Shown piece after piece: positions 9,616 to 18,157 of a stretch of 64,000 nt of DNA (the first letter of the stretch is position 1; every line of letters begins with the position of its first letter). This DNA is from Acidiferrum sp963764675 (lineage in GTDB: Bacteria > Acidobacteriota > Terriglobia > Acidiferrales > UBA7541): assembly GCA_963764675.1 (NCBI GenBank), contig CAVXTQ010000010.1, forward strand, positions 62,001-126,000, given 5' to 3'. The notes beneath the pieces were generated by a model. The model searched no databases. It saw nothing but the letters and a program-made list of their open reading frames with translations, and was not told the origin of the DNA. Made by a program: the position numbers and the translations under genes.

Positions 9616-10647
9616 TTATGCAGAAACAGCAAGAACGGGAGTGCGATAGCGTTGGTTCTTGCATAAGACCGCCCAGGCCATGCGAACCAACTTGTTGGCC
9701 AAAGCCACGACGACAACATTCTGATGAGTGCGCCCCAACAGTTGTGCTAACCAACTACTCAGACCGGGCGCTTGTTTGTGTCGCTGTTGCAGTACGCTGC
9801 GTGCGCCTTGAACGAAGAGTCTTCGTAAGTACTTATTGCCGCGTTTGCTGATCCCCAGTAACTTCTGTTTGCCGCCGGTGGAATACTCTCCCGGAACGAT
9901 CCCCATCCAGGCCGCTAGATTTCGTCCCTTTTGAAAAGTGCTGCCATTGCCAACCGCACCGATCAGGGCTGTCGCGGTAACCGGACCTACTCCGGGAATC
10001 TCCGTGAGTCGTTGGCAGGCTTCATTCTCTTTCGCCATTTTCTGGATGACCCGATCCATCTCCTCAATGCGTGCTGCGAGTTGCTCCAGTTCCAATTGGA
10101 GCTGAGCCAGCAGAACACGGAATGAGCCGGACAGATTCAACTCCGCGTCTTCCAGGATTCGCGGCAGTTGCCCATCCAGGTGACGTCGGCCCTTAGGTAG
10201 AGTCAGCCCGCGTTCCAGAAGAAGACTGCGAATCTGGTTCACCACTGCGGTGCGCCGCATCACCCAGCGCTCGCGTACGCGATGCAGCGCTTGCAAATCG
10301 AGCTGCTCCTCCGTCTTGATCGGCACAAATCGCATTCTCGGCCGCTGCACCGCTTCCGCAATGGCTTCGGCATCCAGGTAATCGCTCTTGTTGGTCTGCA
10401 CGTAGGGCTTCACGTATTGCGCCGGCATCAATCGCACTTCATGACCTTGTTCGCGCAACGCCCGCCCCAGAAAGTGCGCTCCACTACAGGCCTCCATCCC
10501 AATCAACTGCACTTCCAAGTTCGCGGTGAATGCCAACAGTTGCCTGCGAGAACATCGCTTGCGGATCACCGCCCTGCCAGTTGAATCCAGCCCAACCAAA
10601 TGAAAGATCGTCTTACCCAAATCGATTCCGAGCGCGTGTAGTTTCAT
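9616..10647 (-). CDS. IS110-family (IS1111 group) transposase
   Basis: Start ATG 10647 is preceded by AAGGAGG; the longer open frame to 10770 would run through the inverted repeat. The N-terminal RuvC-like DEDD domain shows GIDLGKT (Asp9), MEACSGAH (Glu52) and KSDYLDAEA (Asp89, Asp92). The phrases VKPYVQTNKSD and RFVPIK are typical of the IS1111 group. The C-terminal Tnp_20 domain has IPGVGPVTATALI, a GNGSTF motif, and YSTGGKQ with the conserved serine. 343 aa, normal length, no frameshift. It catalyses RNA-guided recombination of the element with bridge RNA. Likely still functional. Confidence 0.95.
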   Translation of the reverse strand: MKLHALGIDLGKTIFHLVGLDSTGRAVIRKRCSRRQLLAFTANLEVQLIGMEACSGAHFLGRALREQGHEVRLMPAQYVKPYVQTNKSDYLDAEAIAEAVQRPRMRFVPIKTEEQLDLQALHRVRERWVMRRTAVVNQIRSLLLERGLTLPKGRRHLDGQLPRILEDAELNLSGSFRVLLAQLQLELEQLAARIEEMDRVIQKMAKENEACQRLTEIPGVGPVTATALIGAVGNGSTFQKGRNLAAWMGIVPGEYSTGGKQKLLGISKRGNKYLRRLFVQGARSVLQQRHKQAPGLSSWLAQLLGRTHQNVVVVALANKLVRMAWAVLCKNQRYRTPVLAVSA

Positions 10648-10701
10648 GAGACGCCTCCTTGCCCCGCACTCTACAACTTCTAGAGATATGCGGCGGACCA
10701 T

Positions 10702-11053
10702 CCCATTAAGTGAAATTTGGCATTGGCGTCCGGCAGGGACGCACCAAGTCCTCAAATTCCTTGACACCAATAGTCACTTTGCATTACAAAGTACTACCGC
10801 GGTCCTCCATCTTGGACTTAGGTGAGACATCTGATGTCGGGCGCAGGTTGGATTCGAAAGATAGAAGTGAATTTGCTTTTCGGACCCGCCGCAGCGAATT
10901 GACTTCAGTTTTGTTACGGCCCGAGTCACCCGAAGCCATGGACGCGGTCTTGTGCGGATGCCGTCGGCGCCCAACCCAAGAGCGCCACACCCAGAAACAG
11001 CAAGCCCCTCAAAGCGATCCGTGGGTTCACCAAGAGTACCTCTTGCCCGGCCC
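10702..11053. other. Intergenic region between IS element and xerC-like gene
   Basis: Short open frames exist on both strands (for example the minus-strand stretch around 10774-10990), but none has a credible ribosome binding site and they overlap one another. No gene or RNA is called here. Confidence 0.5.
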
Positions 11054-12070
11054 TCAGGCGTGCGGATGCGACTTGTCGTAAATCTCCATCAGCTGGCGTA
11101 TCGACGCATGCGTGTACTTCTGCGTGGTAGAAAGCGATTGATGCCCGAGTAGTTCTTGAATCGCCCGCAGGTCCGCGCCATCGGCCAGCAAGTGCGTCGC
11201 AAACGCATGCCGCAGCGAGTGCGGATGCAGGTCCCAGTTTACATTCGCCAGGCGCACATACTTTTTCACGATGCGTCCCACCGAACGCTGCGTCAGCCGC
11301 CGCCCCGCATAATTCAGGAAGGCCGCCTCGAAGTGCGGCCCGCCGCGTCGGCCTCCGCGTTCAACGTTCGGTTGCAGCAGCAGTTGCTCGCGCAGCGGCC
11401 AATACTTGTCCAGGGCATCTTGCGCTTTCGTTCCGTAAGGGACGATGCGCTCCTTGTTGCCCTTCCCGCGAACCCGCAACATCTTCTCTCTTTGGTCGAT
11501 GTTAACCAAGTTGAGGCCAGTGAGCTCACTGACGCGGAGGCCCGAGGCGTAAAGCAATTCGAGCAACGCCCGGTCGCGCCGCAGGAGCAACCCGTCGTCC
11601 TTAACCTTGCCAGGTTTTCGAGATGGCGCGTTTTTTGGAAGCCGCGCACGTGTGCGTGACGTCCCGCTGTCGCCTCCGGGCGACGCCATCTCCGCAAGCT
11701 GATTCAAGAAGCCATTCATCTCTTCAGCGGAAAGCACGGACGGAACGCGCTTCGGCAGCTTCGGCGTAGGCACCAGCCGCGCCGGGCTGTCCTTGAGCAC
11801 GCCCTCGCGCACGCAATACTTGAAAAACGATCGCAGCGCCGCCAGCTTCCGCGCGATCGAGCTCTTCTCCAAGCCTTGATCATGAAGATGACCGACGAAT
11901 TCTCGAATGATCGTGTGCGTGATTCCGGTAAGCGCGGGAGGCTCCATCCCGGGTGGCGACAAGAACGCAACGAACTGCTCCAGGTCCTTGCCGTAATTCA
12001 GGATGGTATGCGGTGAAGAGTTCCTGACCGACCGCAGGTACTGCAGGAATTTGTCGATGGCTTGTTTCAT
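11054..12070 (-). CDS. xerC: XerC/XerD-like tyrosine recombinase
   Basis: Starting at ATG 12070 gives a 338-aa protein that begins like XerC (KFLQYLRSVRNSSPHTILNY), a SAM-like N-terminal core-binding domain. All catalytic residues are present: Arg179 (SGLRVSEL), Lys203 (GKGNKER), His284/Arg287 (HSLRH), His310 (LLGHQSLSTTQ) and Tyr319. A basic, low-complexity insert of about 30 residues (around 131-160) separates the two domains, longer than in enterobacterial XerC. XerC/D resolve chromosome dimers at dif. With only one copy here and mobile scars on both sides, it could be either the housekeeping enzyme or an element-borne relative; the sequence favours Xer-type. Confidence 0.88.
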   Translation of the reverse strand: MKQAIDKFLQYLRSVRNSSPHTILNYGKDLEQFVAFLSPPGMEPPALTGITHTIIREFVGHLHDQGLEKSSIARKLAALRSFFKYCVREGVLKDSPARLVPTPKLPKRVPSVLSAEEMNGFLNQLAEMASPGGDSGTSRTRARLPKNAPSRKPGKVKDDGLLLRRDRALLELLYASGLRVSELTGLNLVNIDQREKMLRVRGKGNKERIVPYGTKAQDALDKYWPLREQLLLQPNVERGGRRGGPHFEAAFLNYAGRRLTQRSVGRIVKKYVRLANVNWDLHPHSLRHAFATHLLADGADLRAIQELLGHQSLSTTQKYTHASIRQLMEIYDKSHPHA

Positions 12071-12185
12071 CGCGCCGCCCTGCCCGCACTTTCTGCCCAC
12101 ACTAGTATAGATGCGCGCACGAGGCAGCGAATTTGGTGGGACAGGCATTTCCGGCAATGCGCCTTAGCCATGTGAAGATGTGCGT

Positions 12186-12263
12186 TTACGGTTTGGCGCC
12201 GACCGTTCCGACCATAGCCGCTCCCGTCACAATCGCAGCCATCGGTTTTATTCGGAATCTCAT
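12186..12263 (-). CDS. Possible 25-aa small hydrophobic peptide upstream of xerC-like gene
   Basis: Below usual length limits. ATG 12263 is preceded by GAGGAG with six-base spacing, one of the best ribosome binding sites nearby. The peptide starts with four basic residues (MRFRIKP) and continues as a hydrophobic helix (MAAIVTGAAMVGTVGA), ending KP. It could be a small membrane peptide, the stub of a truncated secreted protein, or a leader peptide for the recombinase gene about 115 bases downstream. No homologue is recognised. Confidence 0.35.
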   Translation of the reverse strand: MRFRIKPMAAIVTGAAMVGTVGAKP

Positions 12264-12383
12264 ATCTCACTCCTCAATCAAATTTTATGCGTACGGCGGG
12301 TGAGTGTAAAGGGAAGATGATGAATTTGGTTCCCGATGGCACATCGCCTAAAATCGAGGACCGGGCGGGAAGCGAGGATCCCT

Positions 12384-12551
12384 CTAGTCGCAGCGATTAG
12401 GACGAGGAATCTTGACCTCCACGCCATAACGCCGCGCCTCTGCCTCATCGGCGTCAAACTTCGCATTGATCCTGTCACACATCATGTTCACCACAATCTT
12501 GTAATCGTTGGTATCGCTGTCCCTAATCGGGTACGTTTCTTGGCACCACAT
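12384..12551 (-). CDS. Hypothetical 55-aa protein or gene remnant
   Basis: Open frame from ATG 12551 to TAG 12384 with protein-like composition (MWCQETYPIRDSD, then DEAEARRYGVEVKIPRP, ending NRCD). No ribosome binding site is clear and there is an in-frame stop just upstream, so it could be the tail of a decayed gene. It is divergent from the cytochrome-like fragment that begins at 12552. Function unknown. Confidence 0.3.
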   Translation of the reverse strand: MWCQETYPIRDSDTNDYKIVVNMMCDRINAKFDADEAEARRYGVEVKIPRPNRCD

Positions 12552-12644
12552 GCCGACCCCAAAAGCCTCTCAGACTGCGGACACGCGTGCCATGTGGCCG
12601 TGAAGGCGAAGGACTACATCTTCCACCCGTACCAGAAGCGTTGA
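12552..12644 (+). pseudogene. C-terminal fragment resembling a small haem protein (CxxxCH)
   Basis: About 30 residues in one frame read DPKSLSDCGHACH, then VKAKDYIF and PYQKR before a stop. This pattern, a cysteine pair plus histidine followed by a KDY/YxKR tail, resembles the ends of acidobacterial cytochrome P460-like or soluble haem proteins, though the spacing is CxxxCH and not CxxCH. Nothing upstream continues the protein, so it is a remnant. The family assignment is tentative. Confidence 0.3.
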
Positions 12645-13014
12645 ACCACGCCTGCCCCGACGTCAAGTACGGCACGGAGCCCTACCTCTCTTCACCGCTG
12701 CCTTACCATGGTCTGAGTGAACTCAGCTCCCCTTCCACGACCGCACCATCACCCAGTGCATCCGCATAGCCGGACGAGTGCCCTGCCTAGGACTCCACAT
12801 GTCCGGTAATGCGACTACACGTCCAAGTGACCGCCGCCAAGCGGGTCCAAGGATTACTTCCGGGTAGCCGACAATGCGGGAGCCAGGAATTTCAGTCTTG
12901 AACTTTCATAGACCTACTGTCGCCGCGAGTCCGGTGGCACCAGGTTGGTTATTTCTTCGAAATGTTCCCTCGAGGGAGCCGGAGCCCCCATCAAGTGCAC
13001 GGTGTTCTACTTCC
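12645..13014. other. Decayed intergenic region with a dispersed repeat core
   Basis: No coherent gene. Positions 12799-12815 read ATGTCCGGTAATGCGAC, the core of a dispersed repeat also found near 9350, 21900, 61983 and 62747. The rest is low in coding signal. Confidence 0.45.
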
Positions 13015-13557
13015 CACCATCTCCGGTACCGAGCTGTCCTGTCTCTCGCCCTTCGGTGGAAGCGCATTGACTTGTGCGAGGCACGCTCGAAGTCGCTGAA
13101 ACCTTCTCCGACGATGAATTCGGCTTGCCAAAAACGCGTAGCAGTCATCACGTAATACCGATCAGCGTGGTTTTGCAGAAGGTATTTGAAGTTCCATCGC
13201 GCCGACAGACTTTCCTGTAAGCCGGACGACCTGGTCTTCGTGACACCGAAGGGAACCCCACTGAGCGCGAAGAATCTCTACAATCGGGAGCCGGCACCCG
13301 CATGTGACCGGATCAAACAGCCGCGCGTGTCGTGGCATTCGTTCGGTCATACGCGTGCGACATGGCTCACGGAAGTAGGGGAGTCAATCAAGACCGCACA
13401 GTCTCTGCTGGGCCACTGCGATCTTGGAACGACGCTCAACACCTATACACACGTCATACCGGACTCGCAACGCCGCGCTGTGGAGCTAGTCGCGGGAGTT
13501 TTGCTCTCAGATGTCCTCAAGTTGGAAGACAGCGCGAACGCCGGGAAAATCAACTGA
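13015..13557 (+). pseudogene. Decayed phage-type tyrosine integrase (C-terminal half, frameshifted)
   Basis: Three frames must be joined to read the protein: ALRWKRIDL near 13055, then VAETFSDDEFGLPKTRSS and VIPIS, then from about 13210 DDLVFVTPKGTPLSAKN, PRVSWHSFGHT, EVGESIKTAQSLLGH and LNTYTHVIPDSQRRAVE. This is the standard phage integrase catalytic domain. Two frameshifts break it, the N-terminal half is missing, and the conserved HxxR box reads HSFG, so the second catalytic Arg is lost. It sits directly beside a tRNA 3' end fragment, the usual arrangement of an integrase with its attachment site. Non-functional. Confidence 0.85.
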
Positions 13558-13584
13558 TTGTGAAATCAAGACTTACACGTTGGT

Positions 13585-13631
13585 TGGTGGATCCGCCAGG
13601 ATTTAAACCTGGGACCAACGGTTGCTTTTAG
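13585..13631 (-). pseudogene. 3' half of a tRNA, probably tRNA-Arg(UCU): attachment-site scar
   Basis: On the minus strand the sequence contains a perfect five-pair T stem (CCAGG, loop TTTAAAT, CCTGG), then CGGATCC, a discriminator A and encoded CCA. Upstream it reads TCTAAAAGCAACCGTTGGTC, close to the anticodon-to-variable region of tRNA-Arg(UCU) but with an apparent short insertion. No matching 5' half (GGATCCG acceptor strand) exists on the kinase-gene side. Its position next to an integrase remnant marks it as an att scar and not a working tRNA. Confidence 0.6.
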
Positions 13632-13691
13632 ACCCGCGTTGACTTGCCTCTGGGCACACCCTAACATGCCTCGTAAGAGCGGTTTCCAACA

Positions 13692-16535
13692 ATGATCGGA
13701 CAGACCATCTCGCATTACCACATCATCGAGAAGCTCGGTGGCGGCGGGATGGGAGTGGTTTACAAGGCGGAGGATACTCGCCTCCATCGATTCGTCGCGC
13801 TTAAGTTTCTGCCGACCGAGACGGCGCACGACCGAGCCGCACTTGAACGTTTCAGGCGTGAGGCGGAGGCTACGTCGGCGCTGAATCACCCAAACATTTG
13901 CACTATTTACGACATCGGCGAACAAAGCGGCCAGCATTTCATCGTCATGGAGTTTCTGGATGGGCAGACCCTCAAGCATTGCATTTCTGGCAAGCCGCTG
14001 CCGTTCGATCGAGTGCTCGCGTTGGCAATCGAGATCACTGATGCGCTCGCTATCGCGCACGCGAAAGGCATCATCCACCGCGACGTCAAGCCCGCCAACC
14101 TGCTCATAACGGAGCGGGGCCACGCCAAAGTGCTCGACTTCGGCTTAGCCAAACTTACCCCGGCCCGGGGTATCGAGGAGGGAGTGGGCGCTTCCGCGAT
14201 GGCCACGGCGACAGCTGAAGAGCTGCTTACCACTCCTGGTGTTGCCGTCGGTACGGTCGCCTTCATGTCGCCGGAGCAAATCCGCGGCGAAGAGCTCGAC
14301 GCGCGTACCGATCTATTCTCCTTCGGCTTGGTGCTTTACGAAATGGCTGCCGGACGCCCGGCATTTCCCGGCAACACCTCCGGCGTGATCATCGATGGGA
14401 TTCTCAATCGTGCACCAGCTCCCTTGGTTCGTTTCAATCTCGAACTTCCACCGAAACTCGAAGAAATCATCAATAAAGCCATCGAGAAGGACCGCAAGCT
14501 GCGCTACCAGAATGCAGCCGACATTCGCACCGATTTGCAGCGGCTTAAACGTGACACGGATCCGGTGCCTTTGGCAGCGACGAGCGCGACAAGCAGGAGG
14601 GATCTCGGCATACGCGGGCCCGTTGGAAATCGCTGGAAGACACTTGTTGCTGCTACCTTAGCGATTGTGACGCTTGCGGCAGCGGCGTACATCTATTTCC
14701 ACCGTGCGCCCAAACTCACTGATAAGGATTTAGTTGTCCTTGCAGATTTCACAAACACAACAGGTGACGCAGTATTTGACGGTGCCCTGCGGCAGGGACT
14801 GGCAGTGCAACTCGAACAGTCTCCCTTTCTCAACGTTGTGTCCGAAGCGCAAATGCAACAGACGCTGAAATTGATGGGCCAGCCCGGCGATGCGAAGCTC
14901 ACGTCGGACGTAGCTCGGGAATTGTGCCAGAGAACGCAGAGCGCCGCCGTCCTCGACGGCTCCATTGCAAGCCTGGGAAGTAAATATGTTCTTGGAATTC
15001 AAGCAATGAACTGTCACACCGGCGACGTTCTGGCGGAGGAGCAGACCACTGCGGACAGCAAGGAGCAGGCGCTAAAAGCTCTCGACGGGGCAGCAACGAA
15101 ATTGCGTGCCAAGCTGGGCGAATCACTGAGCTCAGTTCAGAAGTTTGATACCCCACTTCAGCAGGCCACCACATCCTCGCTCGAAGCGCTTCAGGCTTAC
15201 AGCATGGGCCGTAAGACGATGGTGGGAAAGGGTGATTCCGCTGCTGCCGTCCCATTTTTCAGTCGCGCCATTCAGCTTGACCCGAAGTTCGCTATGGCAT
15301 ACGCCTCACTCGGAACCGCCTACTCGAATCTCGCCGAAATTGGTTTGGCAGCAGACAACACAAAGCAGGCCTATGAACTACGTGGGCGCGTCGGCGACCG
15401 GGAGAGGTTCTACATCGAATCACACTATTTTCAGCTTTGCACGGGCGATTTGGGCGGGGCGCGGCGTGTTTATGAAGTCTGGGCGCAGACGTACCCCAGA
15501 GAGGTTGGGCCGCGTACCAATCTAGCTACTATCTACACTCTTCTCGGAAATTACGACAAGAGCCTGGCGATGGCCACCGAGGCGGTCCGCATTTCTCCGC
15601 AAGACAGTCAGGGTTACGCCGACCTCGTCACCGCATATATTTATCTGAATCGCCTGGACCAAGCCCGCGCCACGGCGCTAGAGGCGCAGGCAAAGAACCT
15701 CGACTCCCCAGACCTGCGTCTATATCTTTACGTGGTTGCTTTCTTGCAAGACGACGCGGCTGGGATGCGGCAGCAAATAGCCTTGTCTACAGGTGAACCC
15801 GGTGTGGAAGATTCACTGCTGTCGAACGAGGCGGACACCTCAGCTTACTTTGGGCATCTTCGAACCGCTCGGGAGTTTTCTCGCCGCGCATCGGCCTCAG
15901 CCGAGCGTGCGGAAGAGAAGGAGACGGCGGCGAGCTATGAGGTGAATGCCGCCTTGCGGGAGGCTCTCTTTGGTAATTCAGGGGAGGCAAGAAAACGATC
16001 TCAGGCGGCACTAGCGCTTTCGACCGATCGCGATACTCAGTATGGAGCAGGGATGGCCTTAGGGTTCGCTGGCGATAGCCCACGCGCCGAGGCGCTGGCA
16101 CATCACCTTGCGGAACAATTCTCGGCAGACACGGCCGTGCAGTACTGCTACTTGCCGACGATCCGCGCATTGATTGCACTCAACCGCAAGGATTCTTCCA
16201 AGGCCATTGAGTTGCTTCAGGTCGCGTCGCCCTATGAGTTAGGGACCGCGGGCGGTCTGTATCCCGTCTACGTGCGAGGAGAAGCATATTTAGTCGGCCG
16301 TCAGAGCAGCGAAGCAGCAACCGAGTTCCAAAAAATCCTCGACCATCGCGGCATTGTGCAGAACGAACCCATCGGCGCACTTGCGCACCTTGGCCTCGCT
16401 CGCGCCTATGCGATGTCGGTTGATACTACCAAAGCCCGTGCCGCGTATGAAAACTTCCTCGCGCTCTGGAAGGACGCTGACCCCGCCCTCCACATCCTGA
16501 TGGAAGCCAAAGCAGAGTACGCGAAACTGCAGTAG
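13692..16535 (+). CDS. Ser/Thr protein kinase with transmembrane segment and C-terminal TPR sensor
   Basis: Residues 8-270 form a Hanks-type kinase: glycine loop GGGGMGVVYKAE, Lys38 (VALKF), catalytic loop HRDVKPANLL, DFGLA, and the activation segment ending VAFMSPEQ. A transmembrane helix lies near 316-336 (LVAATLAIVTLAAAAYIYF). The exterior 600 residues begin with a FlgO-like or TolB-like region (DLVVLADFTNTTGD) followed by TPR repeats. 947 aa, typical of the expanded acidobacterial kinase-TPR family. It is expected to phosphorylate cytoplasmic targets in response to an external or periplasmic cue. It is monocistronic and starts 60 bases from a tRNA scar. Substrates cannot be told from sequence. 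Confidence 0.92.
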   Translation: MIGQTISHYHIIEKLGGGGMGVVYKAEDTRLHRFVALKFLPTETAHDRAALERFRREAEATSALNHPNICTIYDIGEQSGQHFIVMEFLDGQTLKHCISGKPLPFDRVLALAIEITDALAIAHAKGIIHRDVKPANLLITERGHAKVLDFGLAKLTPARGIEEGVGASAMATATAEELLTTPGVAVGTVAFMSPEQIRGEELDARTDLFSFGLVLYEMAAGRPAFPGNTSGVIIDGILNRAPAPLVRFNLELPPKLEEIINKAIEKDRKLRYQNAADIRTDLQRLKRDTDPVPLAATSATSRRDLGIRGPVGNRWKTLVAATLAIVTLAAAAYIYFHRAPKLTDKDLVVLADFTNTTGDAVFDGALRQGLAVQLEQSPFLNVVSEAQMQQTLKLMGQPGDAKLTSDVARELCQRTQSAAVLDGSIASLGSKYVLGIQAMNCHTGDVLAEEQTTADSKEQALKALDGAATKLRAKLGESLSSVQKFDTPLQQATTSSLEALQAYSMGRKTMVGKGDSAAAVPFFSRAIQLDPKFAMAYASLGTAYSNLAEIGLAADNTKQAYELRGRVGDRERFYIESHYFQLCTGDLGGARRVYEVWAQTYPREVGPRTNLATIYTLLGNYDKSLAMATEAVRISPQDSQGYADLVTAYIYLNRLDQARATALEAQAKNLDSPDLRLYLYVVAFLQDDAAGMRQQIALSTGEPGVEDSLLSNEADTSAYFGHLRTAREFSRRASASAERAEEKETAASYEVNAALREALFGNSGEARKRSQAALALSTDRDTQYGAGMALGFAGDSPRAEALAHHLAEQFSADTAVQYCYLPTIRALIALNRKDSSKAIELLQVASPYELGTAGGLYPVYVRGEAYLVGRQSSEAATEFQKILDHRGIVQNEPIGALAHLGLARAYAMSVDTTKARAAYENFLALWKDADPALHILMEAKAEYAKLQ

Positions 16536-16739
16536 CTGGAAAAACGATAGAAGTTACACCTAAGTTGCTGGCGCTTTCGATCAACCGATGCATCATGCTT
16601 GGATGTTGGAAAAGAGCGCTGAAGAAAGAATCGGAAGCGGTAGGGACCATCGCTGTGCCAGAGCTGTTTTTGCGAGTTGACCAGCGGCTTTTCTGAGTCG
16701 AAACGGTTGCATCTCCGCGCCCGCAGTGCGGTAAATGCG

Positions 16740-17825
16740 TCAGGGTTGCACGGGCGTGAGTTGATGAAAGCCGGGCCCTGGAGAGACGTTTGAATTTATC
16801 TTCGCGCCGGTTCCGTTGATGTAGTAGTTGGCTTTTGGCCCACTGTAGACCTGGAACTGGCTGCCCGTCATCGGGTCCGAGACACTTTGCACACCCGTGA
16901 GTATTTCGCCGAAGTTTGACACCTGCTGTGCCTGCGCGCTTTGACGCGCTTCAAAGCCGGCCACTTGCTGATTCATTGTGGCTGTGCGCTCCTGATGGTA
17001 GGCCTGCATCTGATGCATGAATTGCTGGAAGTTGGCCCTGACTTGATCCAAGCCGACTTGCGTCATCTGATTCTGGTACTGCACCCACCGTGGATTCTTC
17101 TCCCAAGTGTCAATCATGTGCTGGACCATGGTGTAAGCCAGGGCTGCTCGATCCGCAGTGACGAGGATGCTGATAGGAGAGGCAAACCAAACGCCGGTTC
17201 TAGGATTAAGCGTGGTATGCACATACACGCTAGCGATGCGCGGCCCGTCGGAAGTGTCGCAGTCGTAGGAGACGCTACCGTCGGTGCCTTCCGTGCCGGG
17301 ATCGTCCCTCCAGGCAGGAGGCGTCGTAGGAACCCAATCCGGCCTGCGCGGTCTTACGTTCCTGCAAATGCGGGAAAAACGGTGTTTCGCGTAGAGCTCC
17401 GCATAGGATTGACCTGTCCGGTAACGGGCGATCATCATTTGAAGTTGCTGGGGCCTAGAGTATGGCGTGCCTTCGGGGCCGGTGCCCGGGCCGGGCAGAC
17501 TATAACCCGGCACGTTCGCGTCTTGGATGCGTAAGATGACTTTCCCGTCGAGCGAGCGCACGTCCATCATCCAGCGGACGTCGAAATAGCCAAAACGATA
17601 CATTCCGCCTTGCACCTGCCAGCCGACAGGAACCTCCATCGAAAACGCACCTTCGGCAGAATCGGTATAGCGCACCCAATTGAGCTCGTTTCCCGGATGC
17701 GGAACCTCACCGGAGCTGTCGGAGTTGACTAAGGAATTGTTGACGGAAGCCGGGACCGTGGCGTTGCCGCTGCAGGCTAGACTCACGAGCATGGCACCAA
17801 GAGTGGCAAGCACTTTCCGACTCAT
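16740..17825 (-). CDS. Lipoprotein of unknown function
   Basis: The N terminus is a lipoprotein signal: MSRK, a hydrophobic stretch (TLGAMLVSLA) and a lipobox (SLAC, then SG). The mature protein has WVRYTDSAEGAFSMEVPVGW, a pattern seen in secreted proteins that bind or scan envelope components, then a coiled-coil-prone Gln-rich segment (FQQFMHQMQAYHQERTA). 361 aa. No catalytic motif recognised. It stands alone between the kinase and malic enzyme, transcribed opposite to the kinase. Function unknown. Confidence 0.75.
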   Translation of the reverse strand: MSRKVLATLGAMLVSLACSGNATVPASVNNSLVNSDSSGEVPHPGNELNWVRYTDSAEGAFSMEVPVGWQVQGGMYRFGYFDVRWMMDVRSLDGKVILRIQDANVPGYSLPGPGTGPEGTPYSRPQQLQMMIARYRTGQSYAELYAKHRFSRICRNVRPRRPDWVPTTPPAWRDDPGTEGTDGSVSYDCDTSDGPRIASVYVHTTLNPRTGVWFASPISILVTADRAALAYTMVQHMIDTWEKNPRWVQYQNQMTQVGLDQVRANFQQFMHQMQAYHQERTATMNQQVAGFEARQSAQAQQVSNFGEILTGVQSVSDPMTGSQFQVYSGPKANYYINGTGAKINSNVSPGPGFHQLTPVQP

Positions 17826-18157
17826 CGTAAGCCTCTAAGTTGCGAATGTTGCTCCCTTCTGCCATCGCAAGTCAACGGCCGTCCTCGAACCAACAACAAC
17901 ATGGTCATGCGCTCGGTTGATGGGTCAGATCAGGAATAGAATCGCCGACCTTAACCCTGCGAGACTGCATTCAAGCCAGCCTTGGCTCCGGGCGCAAGAA
18001 TCCATTTTCATCCGCAGCGTTCCAACTGCACTGACAGAGCGATCAAAAATCAAACATGGCCCTCGCTGGAGGCGATGGAGTGGAGGATTCGATACGACGA
18101 GCTTGACAAACCTGGTCCACCAACCTTCAGCGTCACTTCTAGAAATGATGGATTATG
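17826..18157. other. Intergenic region between lipoprotein and malic enzyme genes
   Basis: No gene called; only a short plus-strand open frame without a ribosome binding site. It should hold the lipoprotein promoter and the malic enzyme terminator, but no strong hairpin with a U-run was found. Confidence 0.45.

Larger units (their letters stand above)
9367..10701 (-). mobile_element. IS110-family insertion sequence, IS1111 group, with 13-bp perfect inverted repeats
   Basis: The 13-mer ATGGTCCGCCGCA at 9367-9379 is repeated in exact inverse orientation at 10689-10701, bracketing a single IS110-type transposase gene. IS1111-group members differ from other IS110 elements by such short subterminal inverted repeats, so the true ends may lie a few bases further out. 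No flanking target duplication is visible, as expected for this family. The right end abuts a copy of a dispersed repeat core at 9350-9364, which may be part of its target. The element looks intact: the transposase is full length with all acidic residues. Confidence 0.85.

Noticed and set aside
10774..10990. Minus-strand frames with a GADGIRTR-type sequence
   Set aside because: Overlapping frames without ribosome site; this phrase is a recurrent artefact in GC-rich intergenic DNA.
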